Assembly: GCA_001586965.3 (NCBI GenBank) | Contig: LUCW03001897.1 | Coordinates: 1-26,054, forward strand | Reading direction: 5' to 3' | From: Sphaeroforma sirkka | Taxonomy: Eukaryota > Opisthokonta > Ichthyosporea > Ichthyophonida | Length of the DNA: 26,054 nt | Shown: piece by piece, positions 1-10,369 of the stretch | How positions within the stretch are numbered: position 1 is the stretch's first letter | Layout: each line of letters begins with the position of its first letter | Made by a program: the position numbers and the translations under genes | Notes under the pieces: model-generated | What the model was told of the DNA's origin: nothing | Seen by the model: the letters and a program-made list of their open reading frames with translations, nothing else | Database searches by the model: none

Positions 1-327
1 CCTGTATTATCCATTCTACTCTGTTGATATTTGGCAACGTGACCGTCTCCCCCCGCCAACACTGAAACCGAAATAGGGTCGCCGACGTATCGTTCATACC
101 CACGCGAAAAGTCAATTCATTTTGCCGACCGTCGGCTTTCTTTCTCGCACAGAAAGGAAAATATGAAAATGCCACCACTGAACACGTATTCCGATGGGGC
201 GACCCTTTTGTCCACTCTTCACTGGTTTATCAAAATCAACGGAAATGAAATACTTGCAGTGTTCGCCACAACTGCCAGGATTACCGTGGTGAAACACCAT
301 GACTAGTCTGTTCAGTTGCTGACGACG

Positions 328-394
328 GTAGAGGGAAAGGTAGGAGTAGTATAACAGTTAGTAGAGGGAAAAGGTAGGAGTAGTATAACAGTTA
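328..394. repeat. 33/34-bp tandem duplication
   Basis: Two adjacent copies begin with GTAGAGGG and end with ATAACAGTTA (328-360 and 361-394). They differ only by one extra A in the second copy. This looks like a recent slippage or unequal-exchange duplication. No function is apparent. Confidence 0.9.
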
Positions 395-468
395 GTATGA
401 GCTGCGCAAACGGCAATTCCGTTAGAAGCGAAGAAGGAATGTCTAGCACGCCGTCGTAAAAGCGATAG

Positions 469-505
469 AGGGTTTAGGGGTTAAAATTCTTTAGGGGGGT
501 TTTTC
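469..505 (+). repeat. Degenerate telomere-like motif (weak)
   Basis: The stretch contains GGGTTTAGGGG followed by a shorter TTTAGGGGGG, in the same orientation as the telomeric repeats further right. It may be a relic of an older telomere or a repair scar, but it is short enough to be chance. Confidence 0.3.
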
Positions 506-2107
506 TTTGCACATCAAATCTGTCTTTATTGTGTCGGATGAGAGATATGTACAATGTTCAAAATTAAAACGGTCTGGTAAAGATTTATTCAGTTTTTTTT
601 TTAACTAGCTGAGAGCGTTGCATATTTCTAAGATTTGTCGGAACAAAACATTCCGGCCAGGAAATAGCTGAGATACAGCCAATAGCCTGCGCCTTAAACT
701 TATACAGGTCTACGGGTAATTTACAATTACAGTTGTACTTTTAAAAGGCCATTAGAACGTCAGGCGCAAGTGTATCTTGTTGTTGATTGGTGTATTGTAT
801 TGGAAAGTATACTCGTCGCTTTCCAGATACTTTGACATTAAACCATTGGTGTCTAGCATGGATTGGGCATATCTGGAGCCTTTAAAGTTGGTAGACTTCA
901 AATCTGAAGCATGCTCAGTAGTGAGGGTAACTGCAGAGAACCCCTCCTTGTTAGTCACCGTATTAATGATGTGCCTCTACAGTTGTCCAGTATTTCCTTG
1001 GCGTGGTTCCAGATGAACCACTAAAAACAGTAATATTTATCACCAGAATCATATAACTTTATAATGTTTAGTGTACCTAGGTCAACCGTAACAAGCATAA
1101 ATATGTTGAACTTTCTATACGTAACCAAAAAAACATGCTGCAGTTTACGAGGTTAGTTGGCAGGACATCAACTAACCCTATATACTTAAAACTCCGGTCT
1201 GTCTGTGTCTTTCGTGCCGGTCTAAAATCGCAAATTTGGTTGGCGTTGCAGTGCGATTAAACAGCAAACACTAACATGACCCGCTGGAAGTGTAAAATTA
1301 ATTTAAGGGAAAACGGACAGGCCGGCTGACTCTTTTGCCTGGTACAAAAGGGTATACACCGATTCCGCTCAAAATTTCATTTGCTGATCGCAAATCTAAA
1401 AATAAAGCAGCCTACCAGAATCGTTTAATATAGGATTAATTTTTGCCATTGGTCAGAATTTTGCCTGTGGCGCCAAAACAATATGTGTGAACATAAGGCA
1501 AAACATCGATAAATCTACCAAGTTATTGTCGTTTCCACGTATTCTGTCAATCGACCCCCCCGGTTAGTACCCGCTGATAAGCCGAATTCAGCGATGTGAA
1601 CTTTCTGAATTTTGTGTCAGGCCATGCTCGCGAATATTAAAAAAAAAAATAGGAAAAAGTTTTCATTGGCTTATGATTTAAAACAAGTTTTCAGGCATTA
1701 GACACTGAGCTAGAATTGAAATTGCAGCTTGCTGCAAAAAATATTATCTCACGAACTGCGGAGTGGCATGATAATGTTTTCATATTGTGGGTGCCATACT
1801 CTATGATTCCAACCAGGAGGCAGAGGAAACTGCATGACCTAGGTAGGGGATCAAACACCCTACTCGTCCGATAGGCTTAGATATGACGATATCAAGCTGT
1901 TGAGAGCAGGACATTAGCTAGTGTATTTAAGACGACACAGACAGTCTCGGATACAGCATATTTTTCATTCTGCACTTAGAGTGAGGAGAAAGAATAACAC
2001 TTTCCTATAGTCTACAGTAGACAGGTTAGAATATAATTTACTATTTTGCAAATGAGCGCTGAGCTATTGTAGAATTTCTCGGCTATTGCTTCATACGAAC
2101 AAGCAAT

Positions 2108-2320
2108 AGCCCAGAAAGCAGGTTTCTTAGCTGTTGGCCAACGATATATACACAAGCCCGGTCACGTACTGAAAATATTTCAATCTGTATAGGTATGAAC
2201 CAGAGCAGCCCAGAAAGCAGGTTTCTTAGCTGTTGGCCAACGATATATAGACAAGCCCGGTCACGTACTGAAAATATTTCAATCCGTATAGGTACGAACC
2301 AGTACAGCCCAGAAATCGGA
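2108..2320. repeat. 99-bp tandem repeat at the subtelomere/telomere boundary
   Basis: Two full 99-bp units (2108-2206 and 2207-2305) start with AGCCCAGAAAGCAGG. They differ at a few positions, such as cacaagccc against gacaagccc and Tctgtataggtat against Ccgtataggtac. A third unit starts at 2306 and breaks off after about 11 bp, followed directly by TTTTAGGG repeats. The broken last unit suggests that a chromosome break inside the array was healed by telomere addition, or that a telomere was added to an eroded end. Confidence 0.9.
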
Positions 2321-2342
2321 TTTTAGGGTTTTAGGGTTTAGG
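2321..2342 (+). repeat. Telomeric repeats at the 3' end of copy 1
   Basis: The sequence reads TTTTAGGG, TTTTAGGG, TTTAGG and then passes directly into the 3' end of element copy 1. This is the innermost telomeric tract. The G-rich strand is the + strand, so the chromosome end lies to the right. The mixed TTTAGGG and TTTTAGGG units may be real or may reflect uncertain T-run lengths. Confidence 0.9.
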
Positions 2343-2346
2343 TATC

Positions 2347-2352
2347 TTTATT
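2347..2352 (-). promoter_or_regulatory. AATAAA polyadenylation-type signal at element 3' end
   Basis: On the minus strand AATAAA lies 4 nt before the telomeric junction of copy 1. The same hexamer lies at 6515-6520 (copy 2), 10374-10379 (copy 3) and 17463-17468 (copy 4), always 4-9 nt from the telomeric repeats. No poly(A) tract follows it in any copy. Confidence 0.5.
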
Positions 2353-2720
2353 TGTTTACACGCTATTGCTATATACAATGCCTTGTGTCCGAAGACCTGT
2401 GGCGGCCGGCAGGTGTCGCAGTTTGTGCCTTAATCCCTGTTTTCTCAGGTAGAGGCTAACTGAACTGTCTAATGGCTGAGTTGTTGCGCTGCGTTTAGTT
2501 TGCTATGTGGCTTGGTTTCTTTGGGTATGTAGTTCTATGGGTTGTTTTAGTAGTAGTTTGTAGATCCTAACTGGTTGGAAACAAGTGCTGAGAATATACT
2601 ATGACCGATTTGCATTTCGTATTACTGAATATGAGAGAGAGACCAGTAGCGGCACTACTGTCTCGGACTCACTACCGCATCACCGGGTCGCGATGTGCGA
2701 CTGTGTCTGCCGGTAGGCGC

Positions 2721-5700
2721 TTAAGGCGGATGTGTTCTAGGAGGTGGGCGTTTCATAGCAGGATGTTTGAGGATATAATTGCTATTCAGCTTCAAGTCAA
2801 TGCAAATCTGTCGTAGGCATATTTGCCAACACTTGGTCAAATCAGGTGGATCTAGACTGCTAGTGATATAGGAGAGAGTGATATCTATTGGGATGTTGTT
2901 TTCTAAATCCTGATCTATATCGAACAGGGGGTGAATGTGGTGGTTGGGTAGTGTGCGTTTCCAATACTGTGGTGTGATTATGTACGCTGCTGCCTCTGGG
3001 TGAAGCGTATTGAAATCTATTTGCGCATTATCAATCCACAGGACTCTATTGGGTTGCTGGCAACGATCTATACTAGCCAGTGATGGCCATATAAATTCAT
3101 TGCCTGGGTGTGCACCATTTACACGTAACGTATGAACTACAGTAGTCATGAAACGCGGCACTGGAGACACTTTTTTCTATGAGTATGTTTGGTTCTATCG
3201 GTCCCTTGTGTATATATACTAGTTGATCGTGAATCGTTAGCATGTCTGTATAACGCTTGCGACTACTGAGTGCATCTAGCAGTGTCTTATTAACTACTAC
3301 GTCTTTCTGTGGTGCGATCAGTTTTGACACAAACTCTAACACGAAGGGACATGTAAAGTGTGTGGGAGTGAACTTTCTAGCGCTACAGCCGATGCATGCG
3401 AGACCTGCCGGGGTCTTTTCTAGCGTGAAACAGAACCTGTGTAATATGTAGAACAGGAAGATCGTCGGAACTCGGAAGAGAAGACTGCTGAAGCTGTGAT
3501 GTTCCAGCGGTGTGTCGAATCGGTAGCGTTCTTCTTCGCCGGGGTAGATGAGCCGAAATCTCAGCTCGCGTGCTGCCTCGCGGTGTAGCGCACCTTCTTC
3601 CTTGTTTGGTTTCTTTTTTGGTATAGAAGATCTTCAATTGTCTGTATAGTTTATAATATGGATAAAAAATAGATGTTCTCGCGAGCGAGCATGGTGAGTC
3701 CCATCGGGGTGAAAACGGATTTGCGTTTGTTCATATAGTCTTGCAGTGGATTTCTGATTGACATTCTACTAATATGATTGATTAAACTTACACATTGCCA
3801 CTCACACAGTGCCTGAGCATCAAGCAAGCCACAAAAATTTGATTGAATTACGCATAGTAGGTGTGAAACTCTTAGGCGGGTCTTTCTGTGCCGCTGTGGA
3901 TGTAATATACCCTACAGCACGATGGAGCACAAAATTGAGTTGGAATAACTGTTTGTCTATCACTTCGGTTAGTGATTTGTCGGCTAAAGGGATAAAACAG
4001 AGTCCATATGTGATTTTGAGAGTATAAACACTCGAAAAATCATCAGCTTGTTATGCGGGTGCAAGTGATCCCCAGCTCGAAAGCCGAAAGGACCGCTATT
4101 GGTTATTGCATTACTGAACGTGGTGGTTCTGTTTGCAAGCATCTCTACTATATTGATTCCTTTCGGGCTCATTGGAAACCCAAGGTATCGCGCAGTCTTA
4201 GTGGATTGTATACTACATTGATCGAGCACAAATGTAAATCGGTCCTTTGGGTTTTCTGGTGCTATGTATAGTGACTTTAGTGGGTGGAACTCAACACCAG
4301 AACGTCTGCCCCACACGGCTGCGAGATTAAGACACTGCTGTAGTTTCAGGGTGTTTCGATTGTATAGTGACATGTCATCTACCCAACCGAGAAACCCATT
4401 GGGGTCAACTTTCTCGAGACTGTCTAAAAGTGGGTCTATATATATATTAAATAATGTAGGGGCTATTGGGTCGCCCTGGGTCAATCCATTCTTTCGAGCG
4501 AATTTTGGACCCAACACTTGCTGGTACGTAACGCGCGAAGTCACATTGAGATACATATTTTTGAACAAACTGATGAGTTGTGTGGGTACATGTCTATTGT
4601 GTAGTAAACGCCACAACCTGTCCAATCGCACAGAATCGTATGCTTTCTTAATGTCTAGGAATATCTGATGTGTAGGTGCATCTGTAGGATTGGCCTGGTT
4701 TATATATTCGTGTAATGTCAGTGCGTGTGTAAAGCAAGAATAGCCGGATTTGAATCCACCTTGTCTTTTGTGTGTTTTAAATGCATCTAATTTGTTAATA
4801 TGACTGAGCAACACGATTTGGAAGATGCGTCTTAATATCTGGGTGAGCGTTATAGGTCGGAATTGCTCTGGACCTAACGGTATATCAATCTTAGGGATAG
4901 GTACTATAAGAGTGCATAGCCATGCATCAGGTATCTCTCCCGTGTGAAGTATCTTAGTGAATAACAGGTGCAACACCTTGAGAATTGGCGATTTGGGATT
5001 GGGTTTCCCTGGTCTTTGTGGCCTCTAGGGTACGGTTCTATTGCAGCTTTTAAGAGATCGATATGTATGCCATCCGGGCCTGAGCCTTTTCGACTATCGT
5101 ATCTCAAAATTGCATCCATAATATTTCCTGTAGTGAAAACATCATGGTCTATCGGGATAAATTCTGAGTGTGTTTTCTCTGGTATCTTGTAGAAGGCATC
5201 TCTGTTGAATAACTTTTCAAAAAACGAACTAATAATATGTGCAGTTGGTTCTGTGGTATTTGGTATAGTGGGTTGTCTTGTTCTAGATTTTCGCTGTTTA
5301 GAGAACAACCTGACTATAGCATCATTGGGTACTCGTTCTGTGGAGCGGAGGGGTGTGCATGATCTATGAGGATTACTTTCTAAGAAGTAACCGTAGAAAC
5401 AGCCTTGTGCTCGTTTCCAAAACTGATTGATTATAGAGTCGTATATGATTTTGATATCATTCTGATCTGAGTTCTGAACTCGTTTGATCCATGTCTTAGC
5501 AAACACCCGAATTCTGGCGCAAAATGTACGTGTATAGCGCACATTTTTTGCAGTTATAGGTTCGAATGCGATATATCTGTTGTAGCCCTGAGATGGCATA
5601 CATTCTATGTCTGCAGGTTTAGTGTGTACTGTCTGAGTATCTGGTGATTCAATTTGTATTGCAAATACCCACTCGTGATCTGTCCTGAGCCCGATATCTT

Positions 5701-6302
5701 TACAACGTATAAGAGATAGTGATGTCTTTTGTGCGTGCTTGTGCATATACGTGATCGACCCGTATATTCCCAGATTGCGATGGGAGTACATGATCTAGCC
5801 TATGTAGTCGTGTGTAGAATTCGATCGATTCTCTGCGCGCAGGAGAAATGATTTTATCGTCGCCATATTCGATATCACGAAAATTCATGTCGCCACACAA
5901 CACGTGTGGTTTGCAATTCAGAGATAATAGCACATTATATACATCATCCCCTAGGGATGGCGCCAAATATTTACACAAGCAACAGTCACTGCGCGAAACG
6001 TGAAAGCCACGAAATATTGACTAAAAGCGTGGAATCTAAATTGATATGCATTGTGTCTACTAATCACGGCAACACCGTTATTTCTGCCCCCGCGATGAGC
6101 ACTGGCCGAAGGCGGTGAGGCGTAGATCAGATTTGTATTAGTATTATTACACACAGCATTCAAACGATCGGTATAACCCCAGGTCTCTACTAAACACAGG
6201 GCATCGCATTGACTGCAAAGTGAGCGTATTATTTCGTATTGTTTAGCTACATTCATTCATTAGAGAATTTAGATTGACATAATACACGAGAATGTCACTC
6301 AT
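2721..6302 (-). pseudogene. ORF2 of copy 1: endonuclease/reverse transcriptase, frame-broken as read
   Basis: The start is the ATG at 6300-6302, overlapping the ORF1 stop. The stop is TAA at 2721-2723. Frame pieces cover the endonuclease (6256-5951 and 5978-5700, with the GDMN and RVDHV motifs), the linker (5791-4904), the reverse transcriptase (4976-3984, with LDIKKAYD, GLTQGDPIAP and WVDDM all in one frame) and the C-terminal domain (3342-3097 and 3170-2721). A 4-nt duplication of ATTC near 6251-6260 shifts the frame close to the N-terminus. Other breaks sit in homopolymers: the six-T run near 3170 has five in copy 3, and the A-run near 3614 is two short of the length that keeps the frame open. 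The reverse transcriptase core (330 residues) is uninterrupted. Whether the gene is truly dead depends on base accuracy. Confidence 0.85.
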
Positions 6303-6428
6303 TGCGATTTCATCTTACTATCAGTACGGGTTTGTATAAAGTCAGAGAGTTCCTTTCTCGTTTCTGGATCACTGATTGGTGGTGAGTTAAACCCATCTCC
6401 TAAGACTGCGACTCAATTCATCTTCAGA
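6299..6428 (-). pseudogene. ORF1 3' remnant of copy 1
   Basis: About 40 codons of the ORF1 C-terminus survive, ending in the TGA that overlaps the ORF2 start (ATGA at 6299-6302). The rest of ORF1 is missing because the copy ends at about 6428 and telomeric repeats follow. It has no role on its own. Confidence 0.8.
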
Positions 6429-6505
6429 GGTTTCTAGGGTTTTAGGGAGTTTAGGGTTTTCGAGTTTAGGTTTTAGGGTTTTTTTTTTAGGTTTTAGGGT
6501 TTAGG
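6429..6505 (+). repeat. Telomeric repeats between copies 1 and 2
   Basis: This tract of TTTAGGG and TTTTAGGG units is irregular: it has an early TTTCTAGGG, a TTTAGGGAG and a TTTTTTTTTTAGG run. It caps the truncated 5' end of copy 1 and is fused to the 3' end of copy 2 in the register TTTAGG|TACC. The irregular inner part resembles the variant repeats often found next to subtelomeres. Confidence 0.9.
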
Positions 6506-9360
6506 TACCTTACGTTTATTTGTTTACGATAATTTATTGCTATATACAATGGCTTGTGTCCGAAGATCCTGTCTGACCCGGCAGGTGTCGCAGTTTGTGC
6601 CTTAATCCCTGTTTTCTCAGGTAGAGGCTAGGCGACTGAACTGTCTAATGGCTGAGTTGTTGCGCTGCGTTTAGTTTGCTATGTGGCTTGGTTTCTTTGG
6701 GTATGTAGTTCTATGGGTTGATCGTAGTAGTAGTTTGTAAATCCTAACTGGTATGGAAACAAGTGCTGAGAATATACTATGACCGATTTGCATTTCGTAT
6801 TACTGAATATGCGGAGAGAGACCAGTAGCGGCACCACTGTTGCGGACTCATTACCGCATCACCGGGTCGGCGCCTTTGCAGCTGTGTGTCTGCCGGTAGG
6901 CGCTTAGGGCGGATGTGTTCTAGGAGGTGGGCGTTTCATCGCAGGATGTTTGTTGATATAATTGCTATTCAGCTTCAAGTCAATGCAAATCTGTCGTAGG
7001 CATATTTGCCAACACTTGGTAAAATCAGGTGGATCTAGACTGCTAGTGATATAGGAGAGAGTGATATCTATTGGGATGTTGTTTTCTAAATCCTGATCTA
7101 TATCGAACAGAGGTGAATGTCCCAGTGGTCCTGACAGTGTGCGTTTCCAATACTGTGGTGTGATTATGTACGCTGCTGCCTCTGGGTGAAGCGTATTGAA
7201 ATCTATTTGCGGATTATCAATCCACAGTACTCTATTGGGTTGCTGGCCACGATCTATACTAGCCAGTGATGGCCATATAAATTCATTGCCTGGGTGTGCA
7301 CCATTTACACGTAACGTATGAACTACAGTAGTCATGAAACGCGGCACTGGAAACACTTTTTTCTATGAGTATGTTTGGTTCTATCGGTCCCTTGTGTATA
7401 TATACTAGTTGATCGTGAATCGTTAGCATGTCTGTATAGCGCTTGCGACTACTAAGTGCATCTAGCAGTGTCTTATTAACTACTACGCCTTTCTGTGGTG
7501 CGATCAGTTTTGACACAAACTCTAACACGAAGGGACATGTAAAGTGTGTGGGAGTGAACTTTCTAGCGCTACAGCCGATGCATGCGAGACCTGCCGGGGT
7601 CTTTTCTAGCGTGAAACAGAACCTGTGTAATATGTAGAACAGGAAGATCGTCGGAACTCGGAAGAGAAGACTGCTGAAGCTGTGATGTTCCAGCGGTGTG
7701 TCGAATCGGTAGCGTTCTTCTTCGCCGGGGTAGATGAGCCGAAATCTCAGCTCGCGTGCTGCCTCGCGGTGTAGCGCACCTTCTTCCTTGTTTGGGTTCT
7801 TTTTTGGTATAGAAAATCTTCAATTGGCCTGTATAGTTTATAATATGGATAAAAAATAGATGTTCTCGCGAGCGAGCATGGTGAGTCCCATCGGGGTGAA
7901 AACGGATTTGCGTTTGTTCCCATAGTCTTGCAGTGGATTTCTGATTGACATTCTACTAATATGATTGATTAAACTTACACATTGCCACTCACACAGTGCC
8001 TGAGCATCAAGCAAGCCACAAAATTTGATCGAATTACGCATAGTAGGTGTGAAACTCTTAGGCAGGGTCTTTCCCAGGGCCGCTGTGGATGTAATATATC
8101 CTACAGCACGATGGAGCACAAAAGTTTAGTTGGAAATAACTGTTTGTCTATCACTTCAGTGAGTGATTTATCGGCTAAAGGGATAAAACAGAGTCCATAA
8201 GTGATTTTGGAGAGTATAAACACTCGAAAAAAATCATCAGCTTGTTATGCGGGTGCAAGTGAGGCCCAGCTCGAAAGCCGAAAGGACCGCTATCGGTTAT
8301 TGCATTACTGAGCGTGGTGGTTCTAGTATTTTTGGGCCCATCTCTACTATATTGATTCCTTTTGGGCTCATTGGAAACCCAAGGTATCGCGCAGTCTTAG
8401 TGGATTGTATACTACATTGATCAGAGCACAAGGTAAATCGGTCCTTTGGGTTTTCTGGTGCTATGTATAGTGACTTTAGTGGGTGGAACTCAACACCAGA
8501 ACGTCTGCCCACACGGCCCAGAGATTAAGACACTGCCCAGGGTTTCAGGGTGTTTCGATTGTATAGTGACATGTCCAGGCCCAGGCCGAGAAACCCATTG
8601 GGGTCAACTTTCTCGAGAGGTCCAAAAGTGGGTCTATATATATATTAAATAATGTAGGGGCCAGGGCCCAGGTCGCCCTGGGTCAATCCATTCTTTCGAG
8701 CGAATTTTGGACCCAACACTTGCTGGTACGTAACGCGCGAAGTCACAGGAGATACATATTTTTTTGAACAAACTGATGAGTTGTGTGGGTACATGTCTAG
8801 GCCCAGTAAACGCCAGGGCCCAGGGCCAATCGCACAGAATCGTATGCCCAGGGCTTAGGGTCTAGGAATATCTGATGCCCAGGTGCATCAGGTAGGATTG
8901 GCCCTGGTTTATATATTCGTGTAATGTCCAGTGTGTAAAGCAAGAAGGGCCCAGGGATTTGGCCCAGGCCCAGGTCTTTTGTGTGTTTTAAGGCCATCTA
9001 ATTTGTTAATATGACTGAGCAACAGGATTTGGAAGATGCGTCTTAATATCTGGGCCCAGCGTTATAGGTCAGGCCCAGGCTCAGGGCCCAGGCCCTGGTA
9101 TATCAGGGCTTAGGGCCCAGGGATAGGCCCAGGGCCCAGGGCCCATGCATCAGGCCCAGGCCCAGGCCCAGGTAGGGCCTGGCTTAGGGCCCATTGCCCA
9201 GGCCCAGTGCCCAGGGCCCAGGGCCCAGGGCCCAGGCGATTTGGGATTGGGCCCAAGGCCCTTTGTGGCCTCCAGGGCCCAGGGCCCAGGCCCAGGCCCA
9301 GGCCCAGGCCCAGGGCCCAGGGCCAGGGCCTGAGCCCAGGGAACTATCGTATCTCCCAGG
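6506..9360 (-). mobile_element. Telomeric non-LTR retrotransposon, copy 2 (5'-truncated, distal half blended with CCCAGGG repeats)
   Basis: The first 1.8 kb (6506 to about 8300) match copy 3 closely. From about 8330 onward, short patches of GGGCCCA/GGCCCAG replace or interrupt the element sequence more and more often, while the order of element patches stays the same as in copy 3. A clear late patch is CTATCGTATCTC at 9344-9355, matching 13121-13132 in copy 3. After about 9360 no reliable colinear match remains. The copy therefore covers the 3' UTR, the ORF2 C-terminus and much of the reverse transcriptase, and lacks a legible endonuclease. Confidence 0.85.
6904..9360 (-). pseudogene. ORF2 remnant of copy 2
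   Basis: The stop is TAA at 6904-6906. The C-terminal domain is legible in frame pieces 7356-6904 and 7528-7283, and further inward at 8119-7838. The reverse transcriptase thumb side is present at 8512-8297 (GVEFHPLKSLYIAP). Beyond this the catalytic region is scrambled by GGCCCA insertions: the motif A region near 8890-8990 reads FLDPKPWAYDSVRL in place of FLDIKKAYDSVRL. Insertions inside a catalytic motif cannot be functional. The recognisable flanks on both sides suggest a blended consensus, not gradual mutation. Confidence 0.8.
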
Positions 9361-10290
9361 CCCAGGGTTGCCCAGCGCCTGAGGGCCCAGGGCTTGGGGC
9401 CCAGGCCCAGGGCCCAGGCCCTATGGGGCTTTAGGCCCAGGGCCCAGGGCCCAGGCCCAGGGCCCAGGGCCTCAAATACAGGCCCAGGTTTCCCAGGCCC
9501 AGGGCCCAGGCTGTTAGGCCCAGTAGCGGCACTACTACCGGTTGGGCCAGGGCCCAGGGCCTGCGATAATTGGCCAGGGCCCAGGCCCAGGGCCCAGGGC
9601 CCAGGCCCAGGGCCCAGGCCCAGGGCCCAGGCCCAGGCCCAATATTTAGGGCCCAGGCCCAGGCCTGGCTAGGCCCAGGCCCAGGGCCCAGGGCCCAGGG
9701 CCCAGGCCCAGGCCCAGGCCCAGGGCCCAGGCCCAGGGCCCAGGCCCAGGGCCCAGGCCCAGGGCCCAGGGCTCCCAGGCCCAGGGCCCAGGCCCAGGCC
9801 CAGGCCTAGAGCCCAGGGCCCAGGCCAGGCCCAGGAGGGCCCAGGCCCAGAGTCCCAGGCCCAGGCCCAGGGCCCAGGGCTATACAGCCAGGGATAGGCC
9901 CAAGGCCCAGGGCCCAGGGCCCAGGCCCAGGGTTTAGGGCCCAGGGCCCAGGCCCAGGGCCTAGGGCCCAGGGCCCAGGGCCAGGGCCCAGGCCCAGGCC
10001 CAGCCCAGGGCCCAGGGCCTGAGGGCCCAGGCCCAGGCCCAGGCCCTAGGCCCAGGCCCAGGCCCAGTGTCTTATTAACTGGTGATTCCTTTAATATTTT
10101 TGACACAATTTCTTTACGAAGGGCATGTAAAGGTCTGTCAGTCTCAGGCCTAGGGATAGGCCCAGGCGATCTAGAGGGCCCAGGGTTTAGGTCTTTGTAA
10201 TAGCTTGTGCATAGTTTACGTGATAAGAGACCCAGTATAGGTTCCAGAAATTTAGAAGGTGGCCGAGTGGGCCCATGAGTTTAAATTTTT
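8510..10290. repeat. CCCAGGG / GGCCCA low-complexity block (probably miscalled telomeric repeats)
   Basis: The densest part (about 9060-10060) is almost only GGGCCCA (7 bp) and GGCCCA (6 bp) units. On the minus strand the 7-mer reads CCCTGGG, which differs from the telomeric CCCTAAA only in AAA to GGG. The block lies where a telomeric tract would be expected, between the truncated end of copy 2 and the telomeric repeats before copy 3. Element fragments are embedded throughout, and TTTAGGGCCCAGGG mixtures occur at its right edge (about 10180-10330). Many long open frames rich in G, P, A, Q and R cross it; they are translations of the repeat. A genuine GC-rich satellite is the alternative. Confidence 0.8.
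9522..10230 (-). mobile_element. Ghost of a further element copy inside the CCCAGGG block
   Basis: Short patches match copy 3 in the same order and orientation. GTAGCGGCACTAC at 9527-9539 matches the 3' UTR side. GTGTCTTATTAACT at 10067-10080, TTTTGACACAA near 10098 and ACGAAGGG near 10116 match the ORF2 C-terminal region around 11305-11380. GCTTGTGCATA near 10204 matches the endonuclease region near 13762. For the first patches the offset to copy 3 stays roughly constant (about 1.15-1.25 kb), as if a real element lay under the repeat. The last patch needs a large jump. It could be an extra copy, or reads from another copy merged here. Confidence 0.45.
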
Positions 10291-10369
10291 TAGGGTTTGT
10301 GCCTAGTTTAGGGCCCAGGGTTTAGGGTTTAGGGTTTTAGGTTTAGGGTTTTAGGGTTTAGGGTTTAGG
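10287..10369 (+). repeat. Telomeric repeats between the CCCAGGG block and copy 3
   Basis: TTTAGGG and TTTTAGGG units become regular toward the right and join the 3' end of copy 3 in the register TTTAGG|TACC. Near 10318 one unit reads TTTAGGGCCCAGGG, so the correct repeat and the CCCAGGG form are directly in phase with each other. Confidence 0.9.

Larger units (their letters stand above)
1..2107. other. Subtelomeric DNA without a recognisable gene
   Basis: No reading frame here has a recognisable domain. The longest open stretches are short (62 codons at 112-300 on the minus strand, 79 codons at 777-1016 on the plus strand, with an overlapping minus-strand frame of 68 codons). None has visible family motifs. 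The 112-300 frame has a plausible amino-acid mix and could be a terminal exon, but no partner exon or splice context was found. The region holds a short tandem duplication at 328-394 and a weak telomere-like motif near 469-505. A hairpin with 6-bp arms lies at 1843-1863. It is probably the innermost, single-copy part of the subtelomere. Confidence 0.6.
2343..6428 (-). mobile_element. Telomeric non-LTR retrotransposon, copy 1 (5'-truncated)
   Basis: This is a LINE-type element on the minus strand. It contains, from its 3' end (left) to its 5' end (right), a 3' UTR, all of ORF2 and about the last 40 codons of ORF1. It aligns along its length with copy 3. The alignment stops after TCTTCAGA at 6421-6428, where copy 3 continues into ORF1 and copy 1 switches to TTTAGGG-like repeats. 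The 3' end is joined to telomeric repeats without a poly(A) tract. No target-site duplication was seen. The 5' truncation capped by telomeric repeats fits end erosion followed by telomere addition, or incomplete reverse transcription. Confidence 0.93.

Noticed and set aside
112..300. 62-codon minus-strand frame as a gene
   Set aside because: The composition is plausible, but there is no domain, no splice partner and no conservation evidence. It is mentioned only in the description of the subtelomeric region.
1843..1863. Hairpin GTAGGG-loop-CCCTAC as a T-arm of a tRNA
   Set aside because: No matching D-arm, anticodon arm or acceptor stem was found around it.
2601..2816. A + strand open frame of 71 codons, repeated at 10628-10843 and 17717-17932
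   Set aside because: It lies antisense to the 3' UTR and ORF2 end of the element and recurs only because the element does. No domain is visible and copy 2 does not keep it intact.
3383..3637. An 84-codon minus-strand frame rich in R, S and T (also 7569-7823) as a separate protein
   Set aside because: The neighbouring frame through the same bases is open, joins the reverse transcriptase to the C-terminal Cys/His cluster and has a more protein-like composition. The R/S/T-rich frame results from a short A-run read.
4264..4668. A + strand open frame of 134 codons, with counterparts at 12289-12630 and 19377-19679
   Set aside because: It is antisense to the reverse transcriptase core, and its conservation follows from the element copies.
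9145..10106. Several long overlapping open frames on both strands coding for G/P/A/Q/R/L-rich low-complexity proteins
   Set aside because: They are direct translations of the GGGCCCA/GGCCCA repeat, which has no stop in most frames. They have no start context and no conserved part.
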